Positions 15,758 to 25,038 of a DNA stretch of 43,135 bases are shown here, piece by piece. Location: positions 1-43,135 of the forward strand of contig JAJPXC010000054.1 of the NCBI GenBank assembly GCA_021205635.1. The letters are read 5' to 3'. How positions within the stretch are numbered: the stretch's first letter is position 1; every line of letters begins with the position of its first letter. Under the pieces are notes generated by a model. The model searched no databases. It worked only from the letters and a program-made list of their open reading frames with translations, and was not told the DNA's origin. A program made the position numbers and the translations under genes. The DNA comes from Bacteroidales bacterium. Lineage in GTDB: Bacteria; Bacteroidota; Bacteroidia; Bacteroidales; Muribaculaceae.

Positions 15758-17260
15758 ATGATTACAGGCGAGAAGAAACAGCAAGTGGATGCCATTTGGC
15801 AGACGTTTTGGAACAGCGGCTTCACACAGCCTTCGGCCATCTTCGAGCAGATGACCTACCTGCTCTTTATGAAGATGCTCGACTACAACGAGCAGCGCAA
15901 GGAGCAGATTGCCCGCTTGACTGGCTGCGAGGTTGACCGCCCGACTTTTCTCCCCGGTAACTGGCATAACCCCACCACCGACCAAAATGTGCCTTATAGC
16001 GAGATGCGCTGGCATATCTTCAAGGAAATGCAGCCCGACAAGATGCTCAACCGTGTGCGCAACGACGCTTTTATCTTCTTGCGCTACATCGGAGGCGAAG
16101 GTTCGGCTTACAGCCGCGCGATGCAAGACACGGTGTTTCAGATCACCAACCCCCGCTTGCTCTCACGCGTTGTGGAGGGGATAGAAGATTTGGTGAGCAA
16201 GGACGCTGGCTCGGATATGATGGGGGATGTCTACGAGTATATGCTCGGCAAGATGGCGGCAAGTGGCACCAACGGCCAGTTCCGCACCCCTCGCCATATC
16301 ATCAAGATGATGGTGGAGATGATGCAACCCACCCTCGACGATATAATCTGCGACCCCGCTATGGGTAGTGCAGGCTTCATCATGGAGGCAGCGAAATACA
16401 TCTCCCATCACCAGGCGGGGGAATTGCTGAACACAGCCAATCAAAAGCGGTTCCGCTCCGAGATGTTCCACGGCTCCGATTCCGACGCTTCGATGATGCG
16501 AATCGGCTGCATGAACATGATGCTCCACGAGGTCACCGACCCGCAGCTCCATTACCGCAACTCTCTGTCCGATGAGAATAACGACACCAACCGATTCACC
16601 CTCTGCTTGGCCAACCCACCGTTTGCGGGCAGTCTCGACCAGGATGATATTGCCCCGTCGCTCCGTGCGGCTGTCAAGACCAAGAAAACCGAATTGCTGT
16701 TTTTGGCTCTGATGATGCGTATGTTGCAACCCGGGGGGCGATGCGCCTCGGTTGTCCCCGACACGGTGCTGACCGGCGATGCGGCTGCCTACAAGACAAT
16801 CCGCTCGGCGTTGGTTGATAAGCACTGCCTGCAAGCCGTCATAACGATGCCATCGGGTGTGTTCCAACCTTACAGCGGAGTGAGCACAGCCATCATCATC
16901 TTCACCAAGACTGGCACCGGGGGCACCGACAAGGTATGGTTCTACGACATGCGAGCCGATGGCTATTCGCTCACCACGCAGCGCACGCCGCAGCCCGAGA
17001 ACAACGACATCCCCGACCTTATCGCCCGATTTCACAATCTCGGAGGCGAGGCCCACCGCGATCGCAAAGCGCAGTCGTTCTTCGTCACTGCCGACGAGAT
17101 CCGCCAAAACGGCTACAACCTCAGCTACAAGCGATACCATGAGGTAGAGCGCGAGGCCGTTGTTTACGACAGTCCAGAGGTGATAATTGCCCGCATGAAA
17201 GAGCGGCAAGCCAAGATTGATGCCGCTTTCGCCGAGTTCCAACGCCTGTTAAACTCCTAA
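15758..17260 (+). CDS. hsdM: Type I restriction-modification methyltransferase subunit HsdM
   Basis: 500 residues. Residues about 10-145 are the HsdM N-terminal helical domain (QMTYLLFMKMLD). The N6-adenine methyltransferase domain has motif I DPAMGSAGF (199-207) for S-adenosylmethionine and the catalytic motif NPPF (286-289). Downstream motifs RCASVVPDTVL, ITMPSGVFQPYSGVSTAI and FFVTADEIRQNGYNLS are typical of the family. It methylates adenine in the site chosen by HsdS and is part of the M2S1 and R2M2S1 complexes. The length is normal. It starts after the promoter at 15676 and leads a ten-gene same-strand run. Confidence 0.97.
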   Translation: MITGEKKQQVDAIWQTFWNSGFTQPSAIFEQMTYLLFMKMLDYNEQRKEQIARLTGCEVDRPTFLPGNWHNPTTDQNVPYSEMRWHIFKEMQPDKMLNRVRNDAFIFLRYIGGEGSAYSRAMQDTVFQITNPRLLSRVVEGIEDLVSKDAGSDMMGDVYEYMLGKMAASGTNGQFRTPRHIIKMMVEMMQPTLDDIICDPAMGSAGFIMEAAKYISHHQAGELLNTANQKRFRSEMFHGSDSDASMMRIGCMNMMLHEVTDPQLHYRNSLSDENNDTNRFTLCLANPPFAGSLDQDDIAPSLRAAVKTKKTELLFLALMMRMLQPGGRCASVVPDTVLTGDAAAYKTIRSALVDKHCLQAVITMPSGVFQPYSGVSTAIIIFTKTGTGGTDKVWFYDMRADGYSLTTQRTPQPENNDIPDLIARFHNLGGEAHRDRKAQSFFVTADEIRQNGYNLSYKRYHEVEREAVVYDSPEVIIARMKERQAKIDAAFAEFQRLLNS

Positions 17261-17273
17261 GCCAATTCGTAAG

Positions 17274-17309
17274 ATGAAACGTCTAATTGAGGAAGGAGGG
17301 CAGCGATGA
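17274..17309 (+). CDS. 11-codon ORF overlapping the hsdS start
   Basis: ATG at 17274 encodes MKRLIEEGGQR and stops at TGA 17307-17309, overlapping the hsdS ATG (17306) in an ATGA. Part of its codons form GGAAGGAGGG, a strong Shine-Dalgarno sequence for hsdS, which is unusual in this lineage. It may couple hsdS translation to that of the mini-ORF. Alternatively the ORF is only a by-product of the Shine-Dalgarno sequence. Confidence 0.35.
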   Translation: MKRLIEEGGQR

Positions 17310-18478
17310 AAGTCGACAAATCCAAGTGGGAGCACGTGCCATTAGCATATTTTTTAAAAGAACACTCCGTAAAAAACCGAGATCTGGAATTGAATAATGT
17401 TTTCAGTGTGACCAATTCAAAAGGTTTTGTACGAGCGGAAGAATATTTTGATAATACAGTACAGAGCAGCAATCTCTCGACATACAAGATTGTAGAAAAG
17501 GGAATGTTCGCTTATAATCCGTCTCGTATCAATGTCGGTTCAATTGCCCTTTTGGATGCAGAGGACAAAGTGATTGTAAGTCCTCTCTATGTAATCTTTT
17601 CAATCATTGGAGATCTTAATCCTCACTATCTTCTTCGGTTCCTGAAAAGTGACATAGGAATTGCTCTCATACGTTCAAATACGTCTGGGAGCGTTAGAGA
17701 GTCCCTAAGGTTTAAAGAGTTGACCAGAATTTTCATCCCTGTACCATCTTTAAATGTACAAAAGTCGATAGCTGAAGAATTAGATGTAGTCCAAGACATA
17801 ATAAGAGGATATGCAAAAAAGATTGAAGATCTCGACAACCTCGCTCGCTCTATCTTCCTGGACATGTTCGGCGATGTTGTTGGTCAGGCAGAACTTGGGG
17901 GGCATAAAGTTCTTGCAGAACTAGGATCCCTAAAGAACGGCTTGAATTACGACAAGAACGAATCCGGATATGAATGCAAAATTATCGGTGTAGGGGCTTT
18001 CAAAAATCGTATCTATCTTGATTCTTTAGAAAACATACCAACTATAACATTAAATGCACCACCCGCAAAAGATTACCAGATTCAAGAAGGTGACATTATA
18101 TTTGTGCGTTCAAATGGTAATAAAGATTTGGTTGGCCGGTGCATGGAAATTAGAAAAGTAAGCGAACCTCTAACTTTTAGCGGTTTTTGTATTAATTTTC
18201 GTAAAGAAGACAACTCTGTCCTGAATCAATATCTGTTGCATTTACTCAGTGATAAGTCTTATAAGGCAGCTTACATTTTAAAATCCAAGGGTATTGGTAT
18301 TCAAAGCATAAATCAAAAACTTATAGGGAACTTGCCTGTTCCTATTCCACCACTCTCTTTGCAGCAAGAATTTGCTACGAAGGTGGAGGCGATTGAGAAG
18401 CAGAAGGCGTGGGTGAGGGAGCAACTTGCCGATGCCGAGATGCTGATGAAGGAACGGATGCAATATTATTTCAGTTGA
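17306..18478 (+). CDS. hsdS: Type I restriction-modification specificity subunit HsdS
   Basis: 390 residues with the usual two half-repeats: target recognition domain 1 (about 5-150), a conserved spacer helix (SIAEELDVVQDIIRGYAKKI through RSIFLDMFGDV, about 153-192), target recognition domain 2 (about 195-345) and a final conserved helix (SLQQEFATKVEAIEKQKAWV). The two domains together define the bipartite DNA site. Their coding DNA is visibly AT-richer than the conserved helices and than hsdM and hsdR, as expected when recognition domains are exchanged between strains. No recombinase or silent hsdS cassette is seen next to it. The start is set by a strong Shine-Dalgarno sequence. Confidence 0.95.
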   Translation: MKVDKSKWEHVPLAYFLKEHSVKNRDLELNNVFSVTNSKGFVRAEEYFDNTVQSSNLSTYKIVEKGMFAYNPSRINVGSIALLDAEDKVIVSPLYVIFSIIGDLNPHYLLRFLKSDIGIALIRSNTSGSVRESLRFKELTRIFIPVPSLNVQKSIAEELDVVQDIIRGYAKKIEDLDNLARSIFLDMFGDVVGQAELGGHKVLAELGSLKNGLNYDKNESGYECKIIGVGAFKNRIYLDSLENIPTITLNAPPAKDYQIQEGDIIFVRSNGNKDLVGRCMEIRKVSEPLTFSGFCINFRKEDNSVLNQYLLHLLSDKSYKAAYILKSKGIGIQSINQKLIGNLPVPIPPLSLQQEFATKVEAIEKQKAWVREQLADAEMLMKERMQYYFS

Positions 18479-18482
18479 CGCT

Positions 18483-21400
18483 ATGACACGGAATTTCGAC
18501 ATATTGAAGAATGTGCGGGGCTTGGGCACCGTATATCGCTACTGCGACATTGCCGAGCAATGGCAAGCCGCCAATCCGATGATCTCGGCGCAAAACGCCC
18601 GCTTAGCCCTCGAAACGATGGTGAAAATAATCTATCGATTGAAGGATTGGAACGTGGGTGAGCGTGCATCGCTGCTGTCGCTCACTACCGACGAGCGTTT
18701 CCGAGCGTTTGTAGATAGCGAGGAGATGATGAAACGCATCCACTATGTGCGCAAAATCGGCAACAACGCCGCCCATGTGGGAGGTGATGCTGGTTATGTG
18801 AGCCGCCGAGAATCGTTCTTCACTGTCCTCAATCTCTACTATATCGTAGGCTCGTTCGCATTGGCTTGGGAGCTGATTCCCGAATTGCCTCCATTCGACA
18901 AGGCGTTGCTCAATGACATCGACACGCCCCCGGCACCTACAATAACACCAATTACCGCACCCGCAGCGGTTGAGACAGCCACCACCGCTGCCGCAGAAAC
19001 AGCCGCTACCGAGGTAGAGGAAACCTCCGATGCCCAACCCGAAACTGTCAATGCCCAACCCATCGTCAACGACCTTAGCGAGGCCGAGACACGCCGCCTT
19101 TATATCGACCTATTGCTCCGTGAAGCCGGGTGGAAGGTCACAGCCACCGAGGGCGAGATCCGTCCCCGCGAGGCCGGCATAGAGATTGAGGTGCAGGGGA
19201 TGCCATCGGAGAGCGGAATAGGCTATGCCGACTATGTGCTGTGGGATGACGACGGAACGCCATTGGCCGTGGTCGAGGCTAAACGCACAAGCGTTGACCC
19301 TTCACAGGGTCGCCACCAAGCCGAACTTTACGCCAAGTGCTTGAAGGACAAGTACGCTTGTCCGTTGCCGGTGATTTATTATACCAATGGCTTCGATACT
19401 CACATAATCGACGGCCAGGGTTATCCCGAACGCACCGTGATGGGTTTCCACACACGCTACGAGTTGCGCCGCATCATCGCCCAGCGAAGCCGCAACGGTA
19501 TTACCGACCTCACCATCGACGACCATATCACCAACCGCGACTATCAGAAACGGGTGATACAATCGGTGGCCACGCATTACGACGGCTTGCATCGCCGCGC
19601 CTTGTTGGTTATGGCCACAGGCACAGGCAAGACCCGCGTGAGCATATCGATGGTTGACGTGATGGTGCGCAACGAGTGGGTGAAGAACGTGCTGTTTCTG
19701 GCCGACCGCATCGAGCTTGTCAACCAGGCGATGCTCAACTATAACAAACTGCTGCCATCGCTCACCGTCAGCTCGCTCCGCGATAGCGACGGCGACAAAT
19801 CGGCCCGCGTGCTGTTCTCCACCTATCAGACAATGATCAGCCACCTCGACCGAGATAACAAGACATTCTCCATCGGTCGATTCGACCTTATCATCATCGA
19901 CGAAGCACACCGCTCGGTGTTCGGCAAATACGGAGCCATCTTCGACTACTTCGACGGATTGCTCCTTGGCTTGACAGCCACGCCTCGCCACGAAGTGGAG
20001 CGATCGACCTACGACCTCTTTGGCATGGAGCAGGGTGAACCTACCGACAGCTACGAATACGATGAGGCAATTGCCGACGGGTTCCTTGTGCCGTTCAAGG
20101 CCATCATCGACAACTCACGCATCATCAAGGAGGGGATCGACCCCAACGACCCGCGGCTCACCCAAGCAGAGCGAGAGCAGTTGGAGGAGATATTTGAGTA
20201 CGAGAAAATGCGTAAGGAGATAGAGGGCAACTATAGCCGCAAGATTTCTCCCGCCGAGATTTTCAAATACATCTTCAACAAGGACACGGTTGACTATGTG
20301 CTCAATGCGTTGATGACCGAAGGCTATCGGGTGAACGACTACACGATGATCGGCAAGACCATAATCTTCGCCTACAACCACAAGCACGCCATGTTTATCG
20401 CCGAGCGATTCGCCGCGCTGTATCCCGAATTGGGTCCCGACTTCTGCCGCGTGATTGACAACTATGAGCGTTACAGCTCCGACCTTATAGACCACTTCAA
20501 AGCTAAGGACTCCATGCCACAGATTGCCGTGTCAGTGGACATGCTCGACACCGGCATCGACGTGCCTGAGATTGTCAACTTGGTTTTCTTCAAGCCTATC
20601 CACTCCAAGATAAAGTTTTGGCAGATGATAGGGCGAGGCACGCGACTTTGCCCCAATCTATTCGGACCCGACAAGCATAAGAAGGATTTCCTCATCTTTG
20701 ACTATTACCGCAACTTCGAGTACTTCCAGATGCACCCCGACGGAGGTGAGCCATTGAAGCGCGAGGGAGTTGTGCAACAGTTATTCAAACTGCGTGTCGA
20801 CCTTAAATTTGCCCTTCAGGACGCGACCTATCAGGCTCAGCCCGACGCCAAAGCCTTGCACGATGGGATTGGCACCATCCTCCATGAGCAGATTGCGGGG
20901 CTTAACCGCTCGCGCCTTGACGTGCGACGGCAGTTGAGATTGGTGGAAACCTTCTCGCTGCCCGAGGCTATGACAGCATTGTCGCTTGGTGACACGATGG
21001 CGTTGAAAGACAACATAGCGCCGTTGTTCCAGAACACCATAAACGACGCATCGGCGTTGAAATTCGACTGCCTGTGCCTCAAACGCGAGCTTGCGTTGGT
21101 AGACGACAGCGTAAGTGTCGGGGCCACCCAATCGCAGATCACCTCAATTGCCCGTTACCTCAAAGAGAAGAAAGCGTCTATCCCGCAGGTGATGGAACAG
21201 ATGCCGGTGCTGAAGGAGGTGCTTTCCGCGCATTTCTGGAACTCACTTTCGCTCGGCTCGTTGGAGCGGGTGCGCAAGGCGTTGCGTGAATTGCTGCAAT
21301 ACCTCGAAGGAGGAAACAACGGCAAGACCTTCATCGTCGACATTGCCGACACATTCAAAAAGGACACCGTCAATGTGGCCGTGGCACCGCCACGCACCTA

Positions 21401-21848
21401 TCGCCGCCGAGCAGAGGACTATCTTCGTGAGCATCTGCCCAACGACCCATCATTGCAGAAGATTTACCACTTAGAGCCGCTTGCCGAGGCCGACATCCGC
21501 CGCTTGGAGGAGATATTCTGGCACGAATTGGGCACGCGACAGGAATATGACGCACTGACCAACGGCAACCCCTACCGGGAGAACGTGGCCGCTTTTATCC
21601 GCTCGGTGATCGGCATCGAGCAAGAGGCGGCGTTTGAGAAATACCGCGAGCTTATTCACGGAGCTGAATTGGACAGGATGCAAGAGGAATACCTGCGCAT
21701 ACTCATCCGCTATGTGAGTGAGAACGGCGACTTCCGCCTGCAACTGCTCCAAAGCGAGCCTTTCAACTCATTTCCACGCATATTCACCCAAAACCACACC
21801 TCGCTGATCGAGTACATCAAGCTCATCAGCAAGGTAATCGCCGCATAA
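18483..21848 (+). CDS. hsdR: Type I restriction endonuclease/translocase subunit HsdR
   Basis: 1121 residues. Residues 1-145 are a DUF4145-like domain ([28 protein letters not shown] motif as [13 protein letters not shown]). A Pro/Ala/Thr/Glu-rich linker follows to about 200. The nuclease domain has the PD-(D/E)xK pattern ([16 protein letters not shown] near 262-268). The SF2 translocase shows Walker [10 protein letters not shown] (376-384), DEAH (473-476), LGLTATP and a motif VI region ([11 protein letters not shown]). The C-terminal EcoEI-type helical domain completes the protein. It cleaves unmethylated DNA after ATP-driven translocation. It begins 4 bases after the hsdS stop. Full length, no sign of decay. 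Confidence 0.97.
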   Translation: MTRNFDILKNVRGLGTVYRYCDIAEQWQAANPMISAQNARLALETMVKIIYRLKDWNVGERASLLSLTTDERFRAFVDSEEMMKRIHYVRKIGNNAAHVGGDAGYVSRRESFFTVLNLYYIVGSFALAWELIPELPPFDKALLNDIDTPPAPTITPITAPAAVETATTAAAETAATEVEETSDAQPETVNAQPIVNDLSEAETRRLYIDLLLREAGWKVTATEGEIRPREAGIEIEVQGMPSESGIGYADYVLWDDDGTPLAVVEAKRTSVDPSQGRHQAELYAKCLKDKYACPLPVIYYTNGFDTHIIDGQGYPERTVMGFHTRYELRRIIAQRSRNGITDLTIDDHITNRDYQKRVIQSVATHYDGLHRRALLVMATGTGKTRVSISMVDVMVRNEWVKNVLFLADRIELVNQAMLNYNKLLPSLTVSSLRDSDGDKSARVLFSTYQTMISHLDRDNKTFSIGRFDLIIIDEAHRSVFGKYGAIFDYFDGLLLGLTATPRHEVERSTYDLFGMEQGEPTDSYEYDEAIADGFLVPFKAIIDNSRIIKEGIDPNDPRLTQAEREQLEEIFEYEKMRKEIEGNYSRKISPAEIFKYIFNKDTVDYVLNALMTEGYRVNDYTMIGKTIIFAYNHKHAMFIAERFAALYPELGPDFCRVIDNYERYSSDLIDHFKAKDSMPQIAVSVDMLDTGIDVPEIVNLVFFKPIHSKIKFWQMIGRGTRLCPNLFGPDKHKKDFLIFDYYRNFEYFQMHPDGGEPLKREGVVQQLFKLRVDLKFALQDATYQAQPDAKALHDGIGTILHEQIAGLNRSRLDVRRQLRLVETFSLPEAMTALSLGDTMALKDNIAPLFQNTINDASALKFDCLCLKRELALVDDSVSVGATQSQITSIARYLKEKKASIPQVMEQMPVLKEVLSAHFWNSLSLGSLERVRKALRELLQYLEGGNNGKTFIVDIADTFKKDTVNVAVAPPRTYRRRAEDYLREHLPNDPSLQKIYHLEPLAEADIRRLEEIFWHELGTRQEYDALTNGNPYRENVAAFIRSVIGIEQEAAFEKYRELIHGAELDRMQEEYLRILIRYVSENGDFRLQLLQSEPFNSFPRIFTQNHTSLIEYIKLISKVIAA

Positions 21849-21882
21849 ACATCCACTTATAACCACAATACCGAGAACCAAT

Positions 21883-23565
21883 ATGAAAGAGCATGATTAT
21901 AAAGAGGCATTATCACCCGCGACCTGGATGCGCGACTGGAAGGTAGAGCATCGAGTGCTGATGCACGCTTTTATGGCGGTGCTTCAACAGGAAGAATACG
22001 CCGATGCGGAGAAATACCCGCTGGCTTCGCAATATCATAAAGTCGCAGTCCCGGCGGTCAAGTCATGGCTGGACAAAAAGCCGAAGAAAGAACTGACGGC
22101 TGCCATCAAAGTCGCTGATCAGGCACTTGATGAGTGGTATTCGGCTTTTGGCAACGAGATTGTGGCAAGCGGAGGACGGTTTGAAGATGTCGCTGATCCG
22201 AAGGTTTCGTCTTTCGTACCCCGCATGGCCACGCTCTTGATGATGATTCCCGTGATCCCTCGCGAAGATATGGAATGGGATCTCGAAGTAACCATCGACT
22301 CGGACGACAACATTCACGGAGAGGGTATCGAGGCTGTCATTGAGACATTCGCGAAAATCCAGTCGGAGAAAGACTTGGAGGAGGATGATGACGACATCAA
22401 TGACGACGATGATTGGGACGAGGATAAAGAAGTTGATCTTGACACCACCTACGACTGGCCAATGTCGCGCCGTGTAGCGTTCCACGCAATCGCCGACGAC
22501 TTGGTGCGTGAGCTTTTGGAGCGTTACCCCAAGCTGCCGGATGCCAAGAACTATCATCTTGCCGCTCAAAGAGCCATCAAGACGTATGATAAGTTCGGCA
22601 CTCCCCAACAGCGAAGCATAGCCCTTGACAACGCTGACGAAACTCTTGCCGACCTCCTTGACTACCTTATGCCTTTCAGATACGACATTCCCGATGTGGA
22701 TGAGGATGATTGGCGTGATGTGGTTTATGAAGCCATCAGGCTGCTGGTCGATGAAATCGACAACATGTACGACTGGGACATTAATGCCCATCTCAAATCC
22801 ATTTGGTACTCTAAGGACGACAAGGAATACTTCGGCGACCTTATCTCCGAGACAAGCGAGCGATTGATAGAAGACGCATGCGACAACATAATTGACGAAG
22901 CCGACGAGGGAGAACACAATGTCGGTGGCCGCATATATGACACCATCGACCACACGGAAATGGATAAGATAGAAGACGATCTGCTTGGATATGGCGACCT
23001 CACTGCTTTCACCTCGCAACCCGATTCTTTCATTCCCGCTTTCGCCAAGCGCACGATTTCCACTGACCCTCAGCACTACTATCAGCGTAAGATGAGTGAG
23101 TTTTGGAAGGACATCGCCAATCATCAAGGACCGCTTACAGAGGCTGATTTCGAGGCTGTCGCCCTCAGCCTACAGGATTGGTTATGGTATGCTTGTCACC
23201 TCGACAGAGAGCTGGATGAGAAGGAGTGCGCCATTGAGATTGTCCTCGCCATCCTCACAGAGTATGGCATCAACCTCTTGCGCGACCCACGCTTCCAAGA
23301 GCGTTTCGAGCAAGAGAAAAACAATGATGGGGAAGAAGAATATGACCCCAAGAAAGACTATTGGATTCGGTTGACGCTCTATCTGGAAGAAGCCGAGCAA
23401 CTGCTCATCCTTTTCCTGGAAGACCAAGACTTCGACTACGTTCAGCGCGTCGCCAACAAGATTCAAGATCTTAAGATCCGGTCATCTGTCGGCAAGGCAG
23501 GAATGGTGAACTTATTCATTTTTTCCGACTACTATAACCAACGTGTTGACCAAAATCCCTACTGA
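21883..23565 (+). CDS. Acidic protein with two copies of a W-x4-RV-xx-HA helical module
   Basis: 560 residues, very acidic, not recognised. Two copies of one helical module are visible at residues 19-88 (WKVEHRVLMHAFMA ... VAVPAVKSWL ... AIKVADQALDEW) and 192-262 (WPMSRRVAFHAIAD ... AAQRAIKTY ... ALDNADETLADL). A third copy is in the protein encoded at 23730. They are joined by a linker (162-189) that is mostly Asp and Glu. The C-terminal 300 residues are helical with no motif. It starts 34 bases after hsdR and is followed after 5 bases by the next gene, so it is part of the operon. The acidity suggests a DNA- or nucleic-acid-mimic, or a scaffold; that is inference. Confidence 0.7.
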   Translation: MKEHDYKEALSPATWMRDWKVEHRVLMHAFMAVLQQEEYADAEKYPLASQYHKVAVPAVKSWLDKKPKKELTAAIKVADQALDEWYSAFGNEIVASGGRFEDVADPKVSSFVPRMATLLMMIPVIPREDMEWDLEVTIDSDDNIHGEGIEAVIETFAKIQSEKDLEEDDDDINDDDDWDEDKEVDLDTTYDWPMSRRVAFHAIADDLVRELLERYPKLPDAKNYHLAAQRAIKTYDKFGTPQQRSIALDNADETLADLLDYLMPFRYDIPDVDEDDWRDVVYEAIRLLVDEIDNMYDWDINAHLKSIWYSKDDKEYFGDLISETSERLIEDACDNIIDEADEGEHNVGGRIYDTIDHTEMDKIEDDLLGYGDLTAFTSQPDSFIPAFAKRTISTDPQHYYQRKMSEFWKDIANHQGPLTEADFEAVALSLQDWLWYACHLDRELDEKECAIEIVLAILTEYGINLLRDPRFQERFEQEKNNDGEEEYDPKKDYWIRLTLYLEEAEQLLILFLEDQDFDYVQRVANKIQDLKIRSSVGKAGMVNLFIFSDYYNQRVDQNPY

Positions 23566-23570
23566 ATTAA

Positions 23571-23723
23571 ATGACAATGTTCGAAGAAGAATACGATAAC
23601 GACTTTGGCATGACCAACGAGGAATATCTCTATCGCGTCATGAATCCCGAGGATCCCATGTATATGGGTTCGGAGGACGCTTATGAGGATCTTGACCCTG
23701 ACGACTTCGACGATTGGGATTAA
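23571..23723 (+). CDS. 50-residue highly acidic peptide
   Basis: ATG 5 bases after the previous stop, TAA 6 bases before the next start. Of 50 residues, 19 are Asp or Glu and only one is Arg, with no Lys, giving a net charge near -18. The end is almost all acidic (DLDPDDFDDWD). Several Tyr, Phe and Met residues could give a folded core. It is shorter than known DNA-mimic antirestriction proteins such as Ocr or ArdA, but has the same charge character and lies inside a type I restriction operon. It could instead be a partner of the acidic module proteins on either side. Confidence 0.65.
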   Translation: MTMFEEEYDNDFGMTNEEYLYRVMNPEDPMYMGSEDAYEDLDPDDFDDWD

Positions 23724-23729
23724 CACTGG

Positions 23730-24377
23730 ATGCCGATGATGATTTCAGCGCAAGATTTGCCCACGGGAGGAAGAAGCGTGGAGGCGGTGACGAAGGCGTG
23801 GCCTATAAAGCAGCGTGTGATGCTCCATGCGATGATGGGGCGAATGTCGCATTCTATTATTGCGCTCAGTGAGAGTGACTACCAGTTGAATAAGTACGAC
23901 ACTTTCGCCTACGACGCAATCGCAGGGTGGAGAGATGGCGTGTCACATCAGGAGCTACGCAATCTGCTCTATGTGGCCGATTCGTCGTTGGAGGAGTTTC
24001 TGCAACGATCCACCTGCAATATGGTGGACGCAGCCGAAGGTCTCCCGAACCTAAAGGCGTGCTCCGATATGACCACGCGCGGGTATTTCTTGACGTTGGC
24101 CGCGCTCGTTCTGCGCCAATTGCCCGATGTGCCTGATAGTGAAGCTGACTATTTCTTGGCCAGCATTGACGTTGACCGAGAGGGTCAAACCTTCACGAGC
24201 GAATTGATTGACGCTCTCAACCAAGAGCTTGTGCGCCGGGCAATGGACACCATGGCCGACATTCTCCTTGAAGATCCTGAGATGCAGAAGAAATATGTGG
24301 AGTTTGAACAGACAATGATAAAATTGTCGGAGGAAGAAAACCTCGAGGACAACGATCCTGACTACACAAAAAAATGA
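23730..24377 (+). CDS. Single-module relative of the acidic protein at 21883
   Basis: 215 residues. Residues 24-91 (WPIKQRVMLHAMMG ... FAYDAIAGW ... LLYVADSSLEEFL) carry the same module as the two copies in the 560-residue protein: Trp, Arg-Val, His-Ala, then Ala-Ile, then Ala-Asp and Leu at matching spacings. The following part (LTLAALVLRQLPDVP, then IDVDREG) also parallels the segment after module 1 of that protein. The tail is acidic (LSEEENLEDNDPD). Nearby starts at 23736 and 23739 are also possible. The tight spacing puts it in the operon. Function unknown. Confidence 0.7.
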   Translation: MPMMISAQDLPTGGRSVEAVTKAWPIKQRVMLHAMMGRMSHSIIALSESDYQLNKYDTFAYDAIAGWRDGVSHQELRNLLYVADSSLEEFLQRSTCNMVDAAEGLPNLKACSDMTTRGYFLTLAALVLRQLPDVPDSEADYFLASIDVDREGQTFTSELIDALNQELVRRAMDTMADILLEDPEMQKKYVEFEQTMIKLSEEENLEDNDPDYTKK

Positions 24378-24393
24378 TGCTACAGGCATAGAT

Positions 24394-25038
24394 ATGGAGG
24401 TAAGGGAGAAATATGGAATCAAGGCTCCCGTGATGTCGGTGAACCGACTGCGGATCGGGAGAGATGGCAGCGGGGTAACTACCCTGGTGGCATTTTATGG
24501 GTGTCCACTGCATTGTCGGTATTGCCTCAATCCTCGTTGTCACCGTGAGGGCAAGTTGAACCACACAGTTACTCCCGAAGCATTAATTGAGACTCTAAAG
24601 ATTGACGACTTGTATTTCCGTGCTACAGGTGGAGGCGTTTGCTTTGGAGGGGGTGAACCTGCATTGCAGGTTGATTTCATTAAAAAGTTTCGGCGGCTTG
24701 GCCCCAAGCATTGGAGAATAACCTTAGAAACGTCTCTCAATGTCCCCACCGATAACATCCTTCGGTTATTTCCAATAGTGAACGAATGGATTGTTGATGT
24801 AAAAGATATGCGACTGGAGGTGTATCGTAGCTATACACATGCGGATATTACTCCAGTATTGGCCAACTTGCAAGTCTTGGCCCAACAACCAGAGCGTTGT
24901 CTTATACGGGTACCCATAATCCCCGATTACAATACAGCGGAGGATGCAAAAGAATCCGTTTCTCGACTCCAAACGTTGGGTTTCAGCCGATTCGATGTAT
25001 TCACCTATACCACCAACCGAAAAATCATATCACAATGA
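24394..25038 (+). CDS. Short radical SAM enzyme (activase-like)
   Basis: 214 residues. The CxxxCxxC cluster motif C37-PLH-C41-RY-C44 binds the 4Fe-4S cluster; GGGEP (85-89) is the S-adenosylmethionine-binding motif. The compact size and the following PIVNEWIVDVKDM and CLIRVPIIPDYN strands fit the pyruvate-formate-lyase-activase branch, without extra cluster domains. The substrate is unknown and no glycyl-radical enzyme is nearby. It overlaps the serpin-HIRAN gene by 4 bases, so that protein, with its cysteine cluster, is the leading candidate partner or substrate. The start at 24394 is an ATG 16 bases after the previous stop. Confidence 0.9.
   Translation: MEVREKYGIKAPVMSVNRLRIGRDGSGVTTLVAFYGCPLHCRYCLNPRCHREGKLNHTVTPEALIETLKIDDLYFRATGGGVCFGGGEPALQVDFIKKFRRLGPKHWRITLETSLNVPTDNILRLFPIVNEWIVDVKDMRLEVYRSYTHADITPVLANLQVLAQQPERCLIRVPIIPDYNTAEDAKESVSRLQTLGFSRFDVFTYTTNRKIISQ

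Noticed and set aside
16163..17242. 359-codon minus-strand open frame opposite hsdM
   Set aside because: hsdM is certain from its motifs, and the antisense translation shows no motif or plausible start.
17306..18478. Phase-variable inversion system at hsdS
   Set aside because: No second partial hsdS, no site-specific recombinase next to it and no long inverted repeats in or near the gene were found.
22063..23127. 354-codon minus-strand open frame opposite the 560-residue gene
   Set aside because: The plus-strand frame has operon spacing and repeated modules; the antisense product is rich in Val/Ile as expected from Asp/Asn codons read backwards.
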